The notes: a model not told the origin generated them from the letters alone. Positions 6,866-15,341 are shown, numbered from the stretch's first letter. The stretch is DNA of 37,572 bases from Nitrospirae bacterium GWC2_57_13 (GCA_001805055.1 MHDZ01000037.1:1-37572), one strand, 5' to 3'. Translations and numbers: made by a program.

Positions 6866-7045
6866 TCAGCTTTTCGCGTTGCGGTCTGAGTCCTTGTCCG
6901 TGTCCGCTGCTTCGGAGATGCCTTTTTTGAAGCCCTTGATCGCCTTGCCGAGCCCCTCGCCGAGCATCGGCAAACGGCTGGCGCCGAATATGACAAGCAC
7001 GATCAACAAAATAATGATCAGTTCCTGCATTCCCAGTCCGAACAT
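6866..7045 (-). CDS. tatA: Sec-independent translocase subunit TatA/E
   Basis: A 59-aa protein read from ATG at 7045 (AGGAGG upstream, good spacing) begins [20 protein letters not shown] and continues [21 protein letters not shown]. This is the TatA pattern: one short N-terminal membrane helix, the invariant F-G hinge (FGAsrLP), then an amphipathic helix with [13 protein letters not shown] and a charged, acidic tail. TatA polymers form the pore through which folded proteins with twin-arginine signals cross the inner membrane. It overlaps the 3' end of mobA by 28 nt in another frame, which suggests translational coupling. A Tat-signal cytochrome is encoded at 9311. TatB and TatC are not in the window. 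Confidence 0.9.
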   Translation of the reverse strand: MFGLGMQELIIILLIVLVIFGASRLPMLGEGLGKAIKGFKKGISEAADTDKDSDRNAKS

Positions 7046-7608
7046 AGTGCCTCCTGGTACTCCTGCGGTGTATTGAGATTGATGAACGAGCGATGAAGCG
7101 GATCGTAACGGTCGATCTCGTTCTCCGTGATGAACCTGACGTTTTTGCCTTCGAACAACTCCTGGATGCGCCTTTGGTCCTTTTGGAGAAGGGCCTCGAT
7201 GTCCGGCAGCAGACGACGGTGGTACACGGCATGAAGAGGTTCAAGAAGCTCGCCGATGCGCGGCACTGCGGCGTCATATCCCCCGGCTTCCCGGACCATA
7301 AAGGCAAGCAGACCGGCATGCAGAAATGGCATGTCGCAGGCCACGACGATATGATACTCATCGTCGGAAGCCATCATGCCGGTATAGATGCCGGTCAAAG
7401 GGCCGCGAATGGCAAACGCGTCGGGAACCACCGTGACGCCGTAGGGAGCATACCCTTCCGGCGAGTTGGTTACAACGACCACGGCGCTGCAGATGCCTTT
7501 CAGCACGTTGATGGCGCGATCAACAAGAGGCCTGCCGCGGAACTCGAGAAAGGCCTTATCCCTGCCCATGCGCCGATTTTCGCCGCCTGCAAGGACAATT
7601 CCGGTCAT
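7018..7608 (-). CDS. mobA: Molybdenum cofactor guanylyltransferase MobA
   Basis: The 196-aa product has the nucleotidyltransferase signature [14 protein letters not shown] at 6-19, GPLTGI at 69-74 and CDMPF at 91-95, all diagnostic for MobA. It joins GMP from GTP to molybdopterin to make the guanine dinucleotide cofactor of DMSO-reductase-family enzymes. Length fits (about 195). The gene is divergent from cysQ and overlaps tatA by 28 nt. That pairing makes sense because many MGD enzymes are folded in the cytosol with cofactor and exported by Tat. It does not contain MobB. The 242-nt gap before cysQ holds TTGACA on the plus strand at 7753 without a convincing -10 box. Confidence 0.93.
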   Translation of the reverse strand: MTGIVLAGGENRRMGRDKAFLEFRGRPLVDRAINVLKGICSAVVVVTNSPEGYAPYGVTVVPDAFAIRGPLTGIYTGMMASDDEYHIVVACDMPFLHAGLLAFMVREAGGYDAAVPRIGELLEPLHAVYHRRLLPDIEALLQKDQRRIQELFEGKNVRFITENEIDRYDPLHRSFINLNTPQEYQEALCSDWECRN

Positions 7609-7851
7609 GATTAAATCTACAGGATTCGGCGCAGAGTGTCAATATCGAAGTCGGGGCGGGAGCAGACCAGCGCGAGATGGTAACGGTCCATCTGCTGCTA
7701 TCTCAAGCAGACACTTCTCTTTTGGCAAGAATGCGACATTTCTACTTTGGCTTGACAGAGGCTGCCATGACACTTGCTTTTTGCGATCAATTCAATTAAC
7801 CTTGCAGCAGGCCGATTTGCCGCACTGAGATCGGCCGGGAAGGATGTGTTC

Positions 7852-8646
7852 ATGACTTCTGACGAAACGAAACAGATGATCGAGGACCTCGTAGCACTAT
7901 CGCGTGAGGCAGGCAAGGCGATCCTGGAAGTCTACCAGTCGGAATTCGCTGTTGAGCGAAAGGACGACAAAAGCCCCCTGACCCTGGCGGACAAACGGTC
8001 CCACGAGATCATCACCGGCGCGCTGCAGCGTACCTACCCCTATCCGGTGCTGAGCGAAGAAGGCAGGAACATCCCCTACGAAGAGCGCAGGGCGTGGGAC
8101 ACCTTCTGGCTCATCGATCCGCTGGACGGAACCAAGGAGTTCATCGGCAGAAACGGTCAGTTCACCGTCAATATCGCTCTGATCCGCGGCAACCGCCCCG
8201 TGCTCGGCGTGATCCTGGTGCCGGTGACCGGAGAGGTCTATCATGCTGCCAAAGGACGGGGCGCCTTTCGGATACATGAGGGCGCGGAAGAACGGCTGCC
8301 GCTTCGTACCCGGCATGAAGTGTTCACCGTTGTAGGCAGCAGGTCACATTCATCGCCGGAGCAGGAAGAATATATCAGTTCGCTCCGGAAGCAATACGGC
8401 GAGATCGATTTCGTTTCAGCGGGAAGCTCCCTCAAGTTCTGCCTCGTGGGAGAGGGGCAGGCCGACCTCTATCCCCGGCTGGGGCCGACGATGGAGTGGG
8501 ACACTGCTGCAGGACAGATCATCGTGGAAGAGGCGGGAGGAAAGGTTCTGCAATTCGGCAAGGAAACCCCACTGGAGTACAACAAGAAGGACCTTCTGAA
8601 TCCCCGGTTCATCGTGCATGGAAATACGCGAAGGGAATGGTCCTGA
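7852..8646 (+). CDS. cysQ: 3'(2'),5'-bisphosphate nucleotidase CysQ
   Basis: The 264-aa protein belongs to the inositol-monophosphatase superfamily. Visible metal-binding motifs are LSEEG at 67-71, WLIDPLDGTKEFI at 86-98 (D89, D92) and EWDTAAGQ at 215-222, all in the CysQ form. It hydrolyses 3'-phosphoadenosine 5'-phosphate to AMP and phosphate, recycling by-products of sulfate assimilation and of phosphopantetheinyl transfer, with Mg2+. ATG at 7852 is preceded by GGGAAGGA about 8 nt upstream; longer readings lack a ribosome site. It stands alone on the plus strand, divergent from mobA. No sulfate-assimilation gene lies near it. Confidence 0.93.
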   Translation: MTSDETKQMIEDLVALSREAGKAILEVYQSEFAVERKDDKSPLTLADKRSHEIITGALQRTYPYPVLSEEGRNIPYEERRAWDTFWLIDPLDGTKEFIGRNGQFTVNIALIRGNRPVLGVILVPVTGEVYHAAKGRGAFRIHEGAEERLPLRTRHEVFTVVGSRSHSSPEQEEYISSLRKQYGEIDFVSAGSSLKFCLVGEGQADLYPRLGPTMEWDTAAGQIIVEEAGGKVLQFGKETPLEYNKKDLLNPRFIVHGNTRREWS

Positions 8647-8765
8647 CAAAGCCGGATACCCTACTTCCAGAACCACGCCCTTTTTGTGGACGATATCGTC
8701 GCATGATGACTATGCATAATATCGCACATCCGCAACGCGGAGCTATCTAAAATTATAAGTTTACG

Positions 8766-8794
8766 TTGACATCGCTCAAGCTGATACATATAGT
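8766..8794 (+). promoter_or_regulatory. Sigma70-type promoter abutting the start of the small secreted protein
   Basis: TTGACA (8766-8771), a 17-nt spacer and TATAGT (8789-8794) are followed after six bases by ATG at 8801. The expected transcription start coincides with the start codon and no Shine-Dalgarno site precedes it, so the mRNA would be leaderless. Confidence 0.6.
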
Positions 8795-8800
8795 CAGGCC

Positions 8801-9091
8801 ATGAGATGGAAAGCTGTCATCGTGCTTGCGGCGCTTGCCCTGACAATTGCAATCCCGCCCTCGCTTCAGATCGTCATCGACGATGACAGCGCGCCCCTGC
8901 TCATCACACTCAACGTCTGCCATACGGCCGTTCCCGCGCTCTCAAGCAGCGGCGACATGCCCTGCGTCCCTGAATGCCCCTGCAGGCACTGTCCCTCCCT
9001 GATCGTGGAGTTCTTCAGGCTGAACGAGCCAATCTATATTCTCACTCCCTTTTCTGACCGTCATTATCGCCCTCCCAAGATCAGCGTCTGA
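8801..9091 (+). CDS. Small secreted cysteine-containing protein, unknown function
   Basis: The 96-aa product starts MRWKAVIVLAALALTIAIPP, a typical Sec signal peptide or N-terminal membrane anchor, followed by a short mature part with five cysteines, four of them clustered (CVPECPCRHC, about residues 55-64). Such clusters bind metal or form disulfides; CPCRHC also recalls a degenerate heme or zinc motif but lacks CxxCH. I recognise no family. The reading is supported by the promoter immediately upstream rather than by a ribosome site. It lies 219 nt before the split-Soret-like cytochrome gene on the same strand and may belong to the same redox locus. It could be a chance reading, but the signal peptide and promoter together argue for a gene. 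Confidence 0.5.
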   Translation: MRWKAVIVLAALALTIAIPPSLQIVIDDDSAPLLITLNVCHTAVPALSSSGDMPCVPECPCRHCPSLIVEFFRLNEPIYILTPFSDRHYRPPKISV

Positions 9092-9256
9092 GAACCATTA
9101 CAACTCCCCAGTGCTGAAGTCTTCGCTTCCATCGCTATCGGCTCTCAGAAACGCGCAGCCTTGTCGATTGACATGCTATTCCTGCGCGTCTGGTGGGACC
9201 CTTCGGCAATAATAGCCGTTCCGCCGTGGCGGGACATCGATAACACCATATTCTGC

Positions 9257-9287
9257 GATCCCGCTTCAGCGGGATTTTCGCGGGATC
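9257..9287 (+). promoter_or_regulatory. Alternative hairpins upstream of the cytochrome gene
   Basis: GATCCCGC (9257-9264) can pair with GCGGGAT (9269-9275, loop TTCA, followed by TTTT, terminator-like) or with GCGGGATC (9280-9287). The two pairings exclude each other and end nine bases before the AGGAGG of the next gene. Upstream, ACGCGCAG (9151-9158) and CTGCGCGT (9182-9189) form a separate 8-bp inverted repeat around TTGACA at 9168. This could be an attenuator or simply a terminator of the preceding small gene. Confidence 0.45.
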
Positions 9288-9310
9288 AATTCTCAGGAGG
9301 AAAATACACC

Positions 9311-10123
9311 ATGGATAAAGATACGCTTGTTCAACAGGAGCTATCGAGAAGAAACTTTCTTTTCGACACAGGAAAGATCATCGCCGGTGCTGCCGGCATT
9401 GCCGCATTTGCCGCGGGCAGTGAAGGACTGGTGTCCCTTGCCCTGGCAAAAGGCGCGTCAACGGGCAAATGGCCCTGGCCCTATGTGAAGCTGGACCCCC
9501 AGAAGACCGCCGATATCGCCTATGAAGAATGGTACCGCGTTTTTTGCGGAGCGGCAGTGATCAACAGCGTATTCAGCCAGCTCCGGGAAAAGGTCGGTGA
9601 GCCGTACAAGTCTTTTCCCAGCGACGCATTCGTATTCCTCGAGGGTGGGATGGTCGGATGGGGCACCGTTTGCGGCTCCAACGCCGGCGCCAATGTGGTC
9701 AGCAACGTCATCATCGGCCCCCGTATCGCCGGGCCCAAATCAGAGCACGGCCATTCCATCGGTTCGGACATGATGCAGTGGTATTCCGATACATCCCTAC
9801 CGGTGTTTACTCCCAAGGAGCCGCGGCAGAAGACCGCTATCATTCAGACGACCAGCGAATCGCCGCTCTGCCACGTTTCAGTCGGAAAGTGGATGAAGAA
9901 ATCCGGCTACGCGCTCGCCAGTCCGGAGCGCAAGGACCGGTGCGCCCGGGTCGCCGCCAGCGTCGCCTACAAACTCGTCCAGGACCTGAACGATTGGAAG
10001 GACGGCAAGTATGATGCGAAATCCCACTGGGCGCCAGGCAGGGATGTGGGGATCACGGCACAGCAGAACTGCACCGAGTGCCACGGAGACAAGGTCCCGT
10101 CGCCGCCCATGGCCGCCAAATAA
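9311..10123 (+). CDS. Tat-exported C_GCAxxG_C_C-family, split-Soret cytochrome c-like protein
   Basis: The 270-aa product carries a twin-arginine signal, LSRRNFLF at 11-18 followed by an Ala/Gly-rich hydrophobic stretch ending near 47, so it should be exported folded to the periplasm. The mature part shows the spaced cysteines of the C_GCAxxG_C_C family: C79 (FCGAAV), C121, C187 and C211. A single c-type heme site CTECH (C254, C257, H258) lies near the C-terminus. This combination matches split-Soret cytochromes c of sulfate reducers, which hold a heme pair per dimer and probably an iron-sulfur site; only one CxxCH is seen here. ATG at 9311 has AGGAGG 9 nt upstream, which rules out the in-frame ATG at 9161. 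A DUF2318 lipoprotein gene follows after 99 nt. The redox partner is unknown. Confidence 0.8.
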   Translation: MDKDTLVQQELSRRNFLFDTGKIIAGAAGIAAFAAGSEGLVSLALAKGASTGKWPWPYVKLDPQKTADIAYEEWYRVFCGAAVINSVFSQLREKVGEPYKSFPSDAFVFLEGGMVGWGTVCGSNAGANVVSNVIIGPRIAGPKSEHGHSIGSDMMQWYSDTSLPVFTPKEPRQKTAIIQTTSESPLCHVSVGKWMKKSGYALASPERKDRCARVAASVAYKLVQDLNDWKDGKYDAKSHWAPGRDVGITAQQNCTECHGDKVPSPPMAAK

Positions 10124-10222
10124 CGCTTCATACAAGAGCAACCGATGGCCGCAGTCGGGAGGCGGATGCCTCCCCTCTGCGGCAACCTATTGTTCTGCCT
10201 CACCGAACGTGTTGGAGAGAAT

Positions 10223-10684
10223 ATGAGGGCAATTCCTTTCGCGTCCAAGAACAGAGTGCACTCACTACTGACGGTCATGTTCATTTTGATCTTTTCTCTC
10301 GCGTCCTGTTCGCAACAGCCCACATACTCCCCGCCGCCGCAGGCAGGACCTGATGTGATCATCAAGACGGACCAGATTCTTCCGGAGACGCCTTTGTTCT
10401 TCACCTACCGGCAGGGAACGAAGAGTATAAATTTTTTTGTTATCAAGATCCAGGGGAAGGTACAATCATTTCTCGATGCCTGCATGACCTGCTACCCAAA
10501 GAAAAAAGGGTATAGATCTGAGGATGATACCGTTGTCTGCCGGGCTTGCGACCAGCGGTTTTCCGTTCATACGCTTGAAAAAGGAATCGGTGGCTGCTAC
10601 CCTATCAAGCTGCCTGGTCGGGAGAAAAAAGGAACATACTTCATCTCTATCGCCGCGATCGAGGCCCAGGCAGACAAGTTCTGA
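10223..10684 (+). CDS. DUF2318-type lipoprotein with Cys pairs
   Basis: Read from ATG at 10223 (GGAG 5 nt upstream) the protein has 153 residues. It starts with a lipoprotein signal ending in LASC (Cys29). Residues 60-150 match the DUF2318 pattern: FFVIK at 71-75, then DACMTC (C87, C90), VVCRACDQRF (C106, C109) and GGCYPIKL (C125). This domain is known from membrane proteins associated with iron or heme handling, and the paired CxxC suggest a bound metal or iron-sulfur site. It would face the periplasm, lipid-anchored. It lies directly downstream of the Tat cytochrome and probably shares its transcript, suggesting a joint redox or metal-delivery role. A longer in-frame reading from 10145 is not supported by a ribosome site. 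Confidence 0.82.
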   Translation: MRAIPFASKNRVHSLLTVMFILIFSLASCSQQPTYSPPPQAGPDVIIKTDQILPETPLFFTYRQGTKSINFFVIKIQGKVQSFLDACMTCYPKKKGYRSEDDTVVCRACDQRFSVHTLEKGIGGCYPIKLPGREKKGTYFISIAAIEAQADKF

Positions 10685-10756
10685 CGGAACGTCAGTGATC
10701 GAAGGATTATCGAGGCATTGCGCTGAAAATCGTCGGGGACGAAGCTACAGTGCACC

Positions 10757-11257
10757 TCAGATATTCCTGCACATCCGGGGTTCCGCGCCTATCCGGTAAA
10801 GAAAGTTCGCCATAATGCAGAAGCCGGTGAAGGCAAAGAAGATCGTAGCCATGCCAACGAAGCCCGTGAAGTAGAGCCAGTAGGCACTGTGAAACCTGGC
10901 AAGGAGGGAGCTTAGTGAGAGGTTGACGCCAACGAAGATATAGATGTACCGTTCGAGGTACCACCTGTCGGTCTGCATGAAATAGAGCCTGCGCTGTTCC
11001 CCGCCACGCCGAACCTCAGCCGGCAGCAAAGGTGTTGCTCCAAGAAAATACATGACGTTGCCGACAATACAGAACCCCGTGAGCGCGACAAGAATGGAGC
11101 AAAGACCGACGAAGAGCATTGAGAAAGCCCAGTTGGGGTTCACCAGGAACGTAAAGAGCGAACTGAGCAGCACATCCGTTCCAGCCACGAGCCACACGAT
11201 CCGCTCAACATACCACCAGTCCGTCTTGACAAAAAAAAGGCCCTGTCTTCCCTTCAT
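10757..11257 (-). CDS. Tandem-duplicated DUF2892-like (YgaP-type) membrane protein
   Basis: The 166-aa product consists of two homologous halves. Each begins with a (K/Q)TDxWYxERxxxxxxG stretch (TDWWYVERIVWLVAG at 12-26 and TDRWYLERYIYIFVG at 96-110), followed by a hairpin of two membrane helices ending TGFCIxxNxxYxxGAxP. This repeats the DUF2892/YgaP membrane module, normally a single 60-70 aa unit. It sits in the inner membrane; no enzymatic motif is visible. Start at 11257 has AAAGGAA upstream, and TATAAT (11300-11295, minus) could be its -10 box. It faces the DUF2318 gene convergently. A role linked to redox or sulfur handling is possible, since YgaP modules are often joined to rhodanese, but nothing here shows it. 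Confidence 0.72.
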   Translation of the reverse strand: MKGRQGLFFVKTDWWYVERIVWLVAGTDVLLSSLFTFLVNPNWAFSMLFVGLCSILVALTGFCIVGNVMYFLGATPLLPAEVRRGGEQRRLYFMQTDRWYLERYIYIFVGVNLSLSSLLARFHSAYWLYFTGFVGMATIFFAFTGFCIMANFLYRIGAEPRMCRNI

Positions 11258-11557
11258 GCAAATATTCCTTTCAAGCTGACGACGCCCGCCAATAATTATA
11301 GCACAAGATGGAGTTTAAACTCGCGCAGGGAAGCTATGATCGTAGACGCAAAGAAGCGCAAGAGTCGCAACGGGACAGATTCCAATACTGTGCGAACTTT
11401 TGAGACTTTTTTGCGACAAAAAACCTGAAATCGAATCAACACCGTAATTGTTTTGTCTAAAAATATACCCACTTGATTTGGACTTGAGCCAGAGTTTTAC
11501 TGTTTGGTTTTATTCGCTGTTCCGGATCTTATCCGCGTCCAAATGCTTTTTTCAGGC
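11258..11557. other. Intergenic region with no gene seen
   Basis: About 300 nt between the DUF2892-like gene (leftward) and the macB-like stop. It contains a TATAAT -10 candidate (11300-11295, minus), an A/T-rich stretch around 11400-11480, and a copy of a dispersed motif (TCCGYGKCCAAATGCTTTT, 11534-11553) also present at 15270-15292. No ORF with a ribosome site was found. Confidence 0.7.
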
Positions 11558-12762
11558 TTATTCGTACCGAAGTGCCTGGATGGGATCCTGAAGCGCGGCC
11601 TTGCGCGCAGGGTAGACGCCGAAGAACACGCCCACGGCAACGGAGAAGAAAAAGGCGAGCAGGATAGACCAGAGCGAGACGCTGGTGGGCAGGACGGTCA
11701 CGAAAACGGGGATGAGCAGGGAAATGCCGACTCCCAGGGCGATGCCGATCACGCCGCCGGCCGCCGATAGCGTCATGGCCTCGATCAAGAACTGGGCCAT
11801 GATGTCCTTGTTTCGAGCGCCGATGGCCTTGCGGATGCCGATCTCGCGGGTGCGTTCGCGCACCGAAACGAGCATGATGTTCATGATCCCGATCCCGCCG
11901 ACGAGCAATGAGATGCCCGCAATCCCGCCGAGCACCGCCGTCAACACGCCGAGGATGGTGTTCATGGTCGCGAGCATGGCGCCCTGGGTCATGATGGTGA
12001 AGTCCTCCTTGTGCGCGTGGCGCCGCGTGAGGATATCCTTGATCTGGCCAATGGCACGGTCCGTGTCCTCCGCGCGAGGCGTGGACGCAATGATCTCGAA
12101 GATCGCATCGGTGTCGAAAAGCTCCTGTCCGCTGGTCACGGGGATGAAGACCACGTCGTCCACGTCCCAGCCAAGGCTCATGCCTTTCTTCCGCATCACG
12201 CCCACGACCCGGTAGCGCGCGTCCGAGAGCATTACCACCTTACCCAGCGGGCTCTCGGCACCGAAAAGCTCGTCTTTCACCTTCCTGCCGAGAACCGCGA
12301 TCTTTGCCTTTGAGTCGACGTCGGCCTGCGTGACGTACGACCCGGTATCGACAAAGAGGTTCCGGACACGCTCGAACTCCGCCGTGGTCCCGATGATCGT
12401 CGTGTCCCTGAACTTGTTCTGGTACTTCACCTTCCCTGTGCCGAGCACGATCGGGACCGCATCGGTTAAAAGCCACGCCCTGCGCCGGAGGGCAAGTGAA
12501 TCGTCGTACGTGAGCTTCCGCACCGTCCCTGCGGACGGCGGGTGGAAGCCCCCGCTTGTCGTCGTCTTTCCCGGTGTGATGATCAGCAGGTTGGTGCCGA
12601 GTCCGGTGAGCTCCTTGGTAATGTAGATACGCGCGCCCTCACCGATAGAGACGAGAAGGATAACGGCCAGCACGCCGATGATCACACCGAGCATGGTGAG
12701 GCCGGAGCGGACCTTGTTCGATATGATCGCCTCAAAGGCGACTTTGAAGGTTTCGAGGAAGT

Positions 12763-12766
<4 letters not shown>
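11558..12766 (-). CDS. MacB-type ABC transporter permease
   Basis: The 402-aa product begins MNFLETFKVAFEAIISNKVR and has the MacB/FtsX permease layout: one N-terminal membrane helix (about 20-42), a large periplasmic MacB_PCD domain (45-270), then three membrane helices in the last 120 residues with the conserved loop VRERTREIGIRKAIGA. It converts ATP hydrolysis by the neighbouring ATPase into motion that drives periplasmic substrate through the adaptor and TolC. The start is fixed by an ATGA overlap with the stop codon of the ATPase gene (12763-12766); a longer in-frame reading has no support. It is the last gene of the operon. The ATPase is a separate protein here, unlike E. coli MacB where both are fused. 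Substrate unknown. Confidence 0.93.
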
Positions 12767-13440
<674 letters not shown>

Positions 13441-13472
13441 GAAAGTCCGAAAAGAATTGTAATATGCAAATT

Positions 13473-13557
13473 GTAAATATCAAATCGCAAATTGGTGGTA
13501 TGGTTTTCTACCATGTTTTTGATATTTTAGATTTCCAATTTTCAATTTGCAATTTAC
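13473..13557. repeat. AT-rich inverted repeat between adaptor and ATPase genes
   Basis: Arms 13473-13495 and 13535-13557 are 23 nt each and match at 19 of 23 positions as inverted repeats (GTAAATatCAAATcgcAAATTGG against its reverse complement). Between them lies a small hairpin ATGGT-tttct-ACCAT. This is the only sizeable gap in an otherwise overlapping operon. It could tune the ratio of adaptor to ATPase by RNA folding or be a decayed dispersed repeat. Confidence 0.8.
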
Positions 13558-13563
13558 ATTGCC

Positions 13564-14649
13564 TCACTCAATCCTCACCTTCGCCCCGTCCTTCAGCCCC
13601 TCGGCCTCGGGCGTGGTGATGACGTATTCACCGTCGGACAGGCCCTTGGTGATCTCGGTGAAGCTCCAGTTCGTTTCGCCGATGTCGATCGGCTTCAGTT
13701 TAACAGCGGCCTTCGAGCCTGTTCTTATGTTCTTACCCTCGGCGACATACACCTGCTTTTTCCCGTCCCGCTCGATCACGGCCTGGGATGGGACCGAAAG
13801 CACCGAAGCGAGGATAGATACCAGGACCTCTATGTCCGCAGACATGCCGGGCTTGATCTTTGTCTGATCTTTACTGAAATATATCCAGACGTCCGCGGTG
13901 CGGGTCTCGAGCTTCCCCCCGCTCACGATCGGAGAAATCCTTTTGATAACGCCGTCATACTTATCGTCAGGAAAGGCGTCGATCGTGATCGCCACGCGCT
14001 GGCCAAGGCGCAGCCTGCCCACGTCAACTTCGTCGATGGTCGCCAGAACATAGATACGGTCCGGGTTTACGAGCGTGACGATCTGCTTGCCCGGCAGAAG
14101 GAGCTCGCCCACCTCGGTGTATTTTTTGGACACCACGCCCGAGAAGGGCGCCCGGACCACGGAATAATCCCGCCGAACCTTCGCGTCATCCCGGGCCGCC
14201 CCGAACTGGGACTGCGCCACATCAAAGGCGCGGCGGCTCGCGTCGAGGTCCTGCTGGGCGATCATGCCCTTGTCGAAAAGGTCCTGCATCCGCTCGAGGT
14301 TCTTCTTCGCCTCCTCGTAAGTCGCCCTGCTCTGCACAAGGGCGCTCTCCGACTGGACTTGCTCCTCCGTGAGGTCGAGCCGCGCGATAAGCTGTCCTTC
14401 CTTCACGCGGTCCCCTTCACGCACAGGAAGCGAAACGACCCGTCCCGTGCGCTGTGCCGCCAGGGTCACCTCGAACTCGGACTTGATCGTCGATGTGGTC
14501 GTGGCGTTCACGATGACGCGCAGCTCGCCGGGCTCCAGCTTCACGACCTTGACCGACACCGGCTTCCCCGATGCCAGCACCGAGACGATCACAGCACCAG
14601 CCGCTGCGACGCCGATCCAGAGCAGAATTTTTTTCCTGCGCGACATCAT
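13564..14649 (-). CDS. MacA/HlyD-type periplasmic adaptor (membrane fusion protein)
   Basis: The roughly 361-aa product has a signal anchor (residues 6-27), then the adaptor layout: a half-lipoyl domain (LAAQRTGRVVSLPVREGDRV), an alpha-helical coiled-coil hairpin of about 70 residues (EEQVQSESALVQSRATYEEA onward), the second half-lipoyl (APFSGVVSKKYTEVGELL) and beta-barrel and membrane-proximal domains. It links the inner-membrane MacB-type permease to TolC across the periplasm. The start is probably ATG at 14649, which shares one base with the stop codon of the SRPBCC gene (TGATG), with GGAGG upstream; TTG 14652 and ATG 14646 are alternatives. Both TolC and the ATPase/permease genes lie in the same operon. 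The closest known group is MacA-like; substrate is unknown. Confidence 0.92.
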   Translation of the reverse strand: MMSRRKKILLWIGVAAAGAVIVSVLASGKPVSVKVVKLEPGELRVIVNATTTSTIKSEFEVTLAAQRTGRVVSLPVREGDRVKEGQLIARLDLTEEQVQSESALVQSRATYEEAKKNLERMQDLFDKGMIAQQDLDASRRAFDVAQSQFGAARDDAKVRRDYSVVRAPFSGVVSKKYTEVGELLLPGKQIVTLVNPDRIYVLATIDEVDVGRLRLGQRVAITIDAFPDDKYDGVIKRISPIVSGGKLETRTADVWIYFSKDQTKIKPGMSADIEVLVSILASVLSVPSQAVIERDGKKQVYVAEGKNIRTGSKAAVKLKPIDIGETNWSFTEITKGLSDGEYVITTPEAEGLKDGAKVRIE

Positions 14650-15110
14650 CAAGAGGATACCTCCGACTCATCCTCGATCATCCACTCAAGCTGCTCCTTG
14701 ATGTTATGGATGAACTTCTTTGCAAGATCCCTGAGCTTTTCGGCCACGACCATGTCCTGGAGCGCGGCAAAATGGCCGGTCACATGGCCCTCGATACGGT
14801 AGGCCACCTGCGTTTCGTTGTCCGACAGCTTTTTGAGCGCGACCGACCCTGTGGACTTGAGATTATCTCCCTCGGCCTCCCAGGCCAGCTTCTCAAACTC
14901 CCGGTACTCTGTCGTATGGGTCTTCATCTGCACGGTCCGGCTGAAGGGTCCGAGGCTGACCCGGACGGTCCAGATGGAATCAAGATCGTTCAGGACCTTG
15001 ACGCCTTTGCACCCGGGAAAGAGACATCCCACCTCGTGGCGGTCCGACATGAAGGACCATACGATCTTGATGGGGAGACGTATCGTGAATGTATGCTCGG
15101 TAACAGGCAT
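14649..15110 (-). CDS. SRPBCC / CoxG-like protein
   Basis: The 153-aa protein has no signal peptide and no membrane segment. Its helix-grip layout, an N-terminal strand (TFTIRLPIKIVWSFMSD), the FPGCKGVKVLND segment and a long amphipathic C-terminal helix (120-150), fits the SRPBCC superfamily, closest in pattern to CoxG (carbon-monoxide dehydrogenase subunit G) proteins. These have a hydrophobic pocket for lipids or other apolar ligands; nothing fixes the ligand here. There is no CO dehydrogenase in the window. The gene sits between tolC and the adaptor of the MacAB operon and overlaps the adaptor start by one base, so it is translationally coupled. This context suggests a cytosolic ligand-binding partner, but that is inference. 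Confidence 0.8.
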   Translation of the reverse strand: MPVTEHTFTIRLPIKIVWSFMSDRHEVGCLFPGCKGVKVLNDLDSIWTVRVSLGPFSRTVQMKTHTTEYREFEKLAWEAEGDNLKSTGSVALKKLSDNETQVAYRIEGHVTGHFAALQDMVVAEKLRDLAKKFIHNIKEQLEWMIEDESEVSS

Positions 15111-15173
15111 GGTTTACACAGGCTCCTTAATCACTGAATACGGTAGTGGCAACTACTGATGAACACATGAAAA

Positions 15174-15240
15174 AGCATAGAGCATAGAGCAAAGCGCATA
15201 GCGTTTATAACCCTCTGCTCCATGCGCCATGCCCTCTGCG
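15174..15240. repeat. Imperfect inverted array of GC(A)TAG-type heptamers
   Basis: AGCATAG, AGCATAG, AGCAAAG and CGCATAG (15174-15201) are followed by CTCTGCT, CCATGCG, CCATGCC and CTCTGCG (about 15212-15240), whose reverse complement has the same period of seven and matches the first half at most G, C and A positions. The pair could fold into a long imperfect hairpin. No gene is seen in the 231-nt gap between the SRPBCC and tolC genes. Confidence 0.72.
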
Positions 15241-15341
15241 CGTTCACATTATATCCGTGTTTATCTGTATAGATCCGTGGCCAAATGCTTTTCTCAGTTC
15301 AACGAGTATTGTTTATTATCATCTCGTGCCCGCCTGCACTG

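Noticed and set aside
5681-6889. A long plus-strand open frame opposite recJ
   Set aside because: Same reason: shadow of the real minus-strand gene.
7753-7800. TTGACA upstream of cysQ as promoter
   Set aside because: The spacer of 17 leads to TGCTTT, a poor -10 box, so I do not call it.
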